Positions 6,897 to 7,217 of a DNA stretch of 7,217 nucleotides are shown here, piece by piece (the stretch's first letter is position 1; the number at the start of each line of letters is the position of its first letter). Under the pieces are notes generated by a model that saw only the letters and a list, made by a program, of their open reading frames with translations, did no database searches and was not told the origin of the DNA. The DNA comes from Desulfurococcales archaeon. Lineage in GTDB: Archaea; Thermoproteota; Thermoprotei_A; Sulfolobales; Desulfurococcaceae. The translations under genes were made by a program, and so were the position numbers. The stretch is from positions 1 to 7,217 of the forward strand of contig JALSQP010000127.1 of NCBI GenBank assembly GCA_026985375.1, written 5' to 3'.

Positions 6897-6904
6897 CTTA
6901 TATA
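6897..6904 (-). promoter_or_regulatory. TATA box of the rio2-DUF460 pair
   Basis: TATATAAG on the minus strand, preceded by purine-rich TAAGAG as a possible BRE. It predicts a start near 6874 and a leader of about 52 nt before ATG 6822. No separate promoter is evident before DUF460, so it probably drives both genes. Confidence 0.6.
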
Positions 6905-6960
6905 CTCTTAATATATCCCGCTAATATCCTATCCCCCATTTAAAAACCCGGCTATAGGCG

Positions 6961-6969
6961 ATTTAAATA
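6961..6969 (+). promoter_or_regulatory. TATA box of the rightmost gene
   Basis: ATTTAAATA sits inside the imperfect palindrome CGATTTAAATATCG (6959-6972). It predicts a start near 6990 and a very short leader before ATG 6999. A weaker candidate, ATTTAAAA, lies at 6939-6946. Between this box and the rio2 TATA box I see no gene or RNA. Confidence 0.5.
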
Positions 6970-6998
6970 TCGAAAAGCAATTATTAGCGGTGTTGCTA

Positions 6999-7217
6999 AT
7001 GATAGATGTGATCGGCATAATAATGATTACAATATATATGACGATACTTGCGATACCACTTCTGTTTAACCATACGAAGATAAAAGCAGGCTCAAGAAGA
7101 CATGTTATAGAAAACAAGACCAATTCCGGAAACGGGTCTAAAAGTATCCAGCCACGCTCTAACGGAATAATTGTCGTCATGGGAGAGATAGATGACAAGA
7201 AGTTCAATGAAATAATG
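6999..7217 (+). CDS. Membrane-anchored protein of unknown function (partial, N-terminus)
   Basis: Seventy-three codons are open to the right edge. Residues about 3-23 form one hydrophobic segment rich in Ile, Met and Leu, with no obvious signal-peptidase site, so an N-terminal anchor is likely. A polar linker with KIKAGSRR and Asn/Ser/Gly-rich sequence follows (about 24-55), then what looks like the first strand and helix of a soluble domain (GIIVVMGEIDDKKF). The basic residues after the helix suggest that the domain is cytoplasmic. ATG 6999 has GGTG 6 nt upstream (6989-6992); TTG 6993 is less likely. It is divergent from rio2. I do not recognise the family. Confidence 0.7.
   Translation, partial: MIDVIGIIMITIYMTILAIPLLFNHTKIKAGSRRHVIENKTNSGNGSKSIQPRSNGIIVVMGEIDDKKFNEIM

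Noticed and set aside
6823..6897. Longer Rio2 start at GTG 6897
   Set aside because: It would place the start codon inside the TATA box and skip the GGTGA site before ATG 6822; the extra 25 residues are not part of Rio2.

Overview
The window looks like chromosomal DNA of a hyperthermophilic crenarchaeon (Thermoproteota). The clues are an archaeal-type S-adenosylmethionine synthetase, a Rio2 kinase, an archaeal NFACT/RqcH protein and a DUF460 protein. Codon use is rich in AGA/AGG and ATA, Shine-Dalgarno sites are of the GGTG type, and TATA boxes lie about 25 bp before the likely transcription starts. A member of the Desulfurococcales is my best guess, but genus cannot be read from the sequence. 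I see no mobile element, CRISPR array, tRNA or rRNA. This is compact core-genome DNA, and its longest intergenic gap is about 176 bp.

Layout, left to right. (1) The 3' end of an unrecognised + strand gene (2-184) runs tail-to-tail into, and overlaps by 36 bp, a small three-helix membrane protein on the minus strand (149-436). That protein resembles the archaeal EMC6-like family. (2) An 89-bp divergent promoter region built around one AT-rich block (about 481-500) separates it from a full-length NFACT/RqcH ribosome quality-control protein (526-2511, +). (3) A 162-bp gap holds a T-rich stop region, two matching inverted repeats exactly 20 bp apart, a TATA box and a short leader with inverted repeats. 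It leads into archaeal S-adenosylmethionine synthetase (2674-3900, +). (4) metK meets a DUF460 gene (3897-5957, -) stop codon on stop codon. DUF460 is the downstream member of an overlapping pair with Rio2 kinase (5926-6822, -). (5) A second divergent promoter region (6823-6998) separates Rio2 from the start of a membrane-anchored protein that is cut by the window edge (6999-7217, +).

Functionally, the named genes centre on making ribosomes (Rio2), rescuing stalled ones (RqcH/NFACT), inserting membrane proteins (EMC6-like, tentative) and supplying the methyl donor (MetK). DUF460 overlaps and is probably co-translated with Rio2. It carries one complete-looking and one degraded-looking RNase H-like domain, so it is a reasonable candidate for a nucleic-acid-acting partner in the same process.

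The two best leads for something undescribed are the paired operator-like palindromes upstream of metK and the Rio2-DUF460 unit. The rest of the window reads as ordinary, tightly packed archaeal housekeeping DNA.
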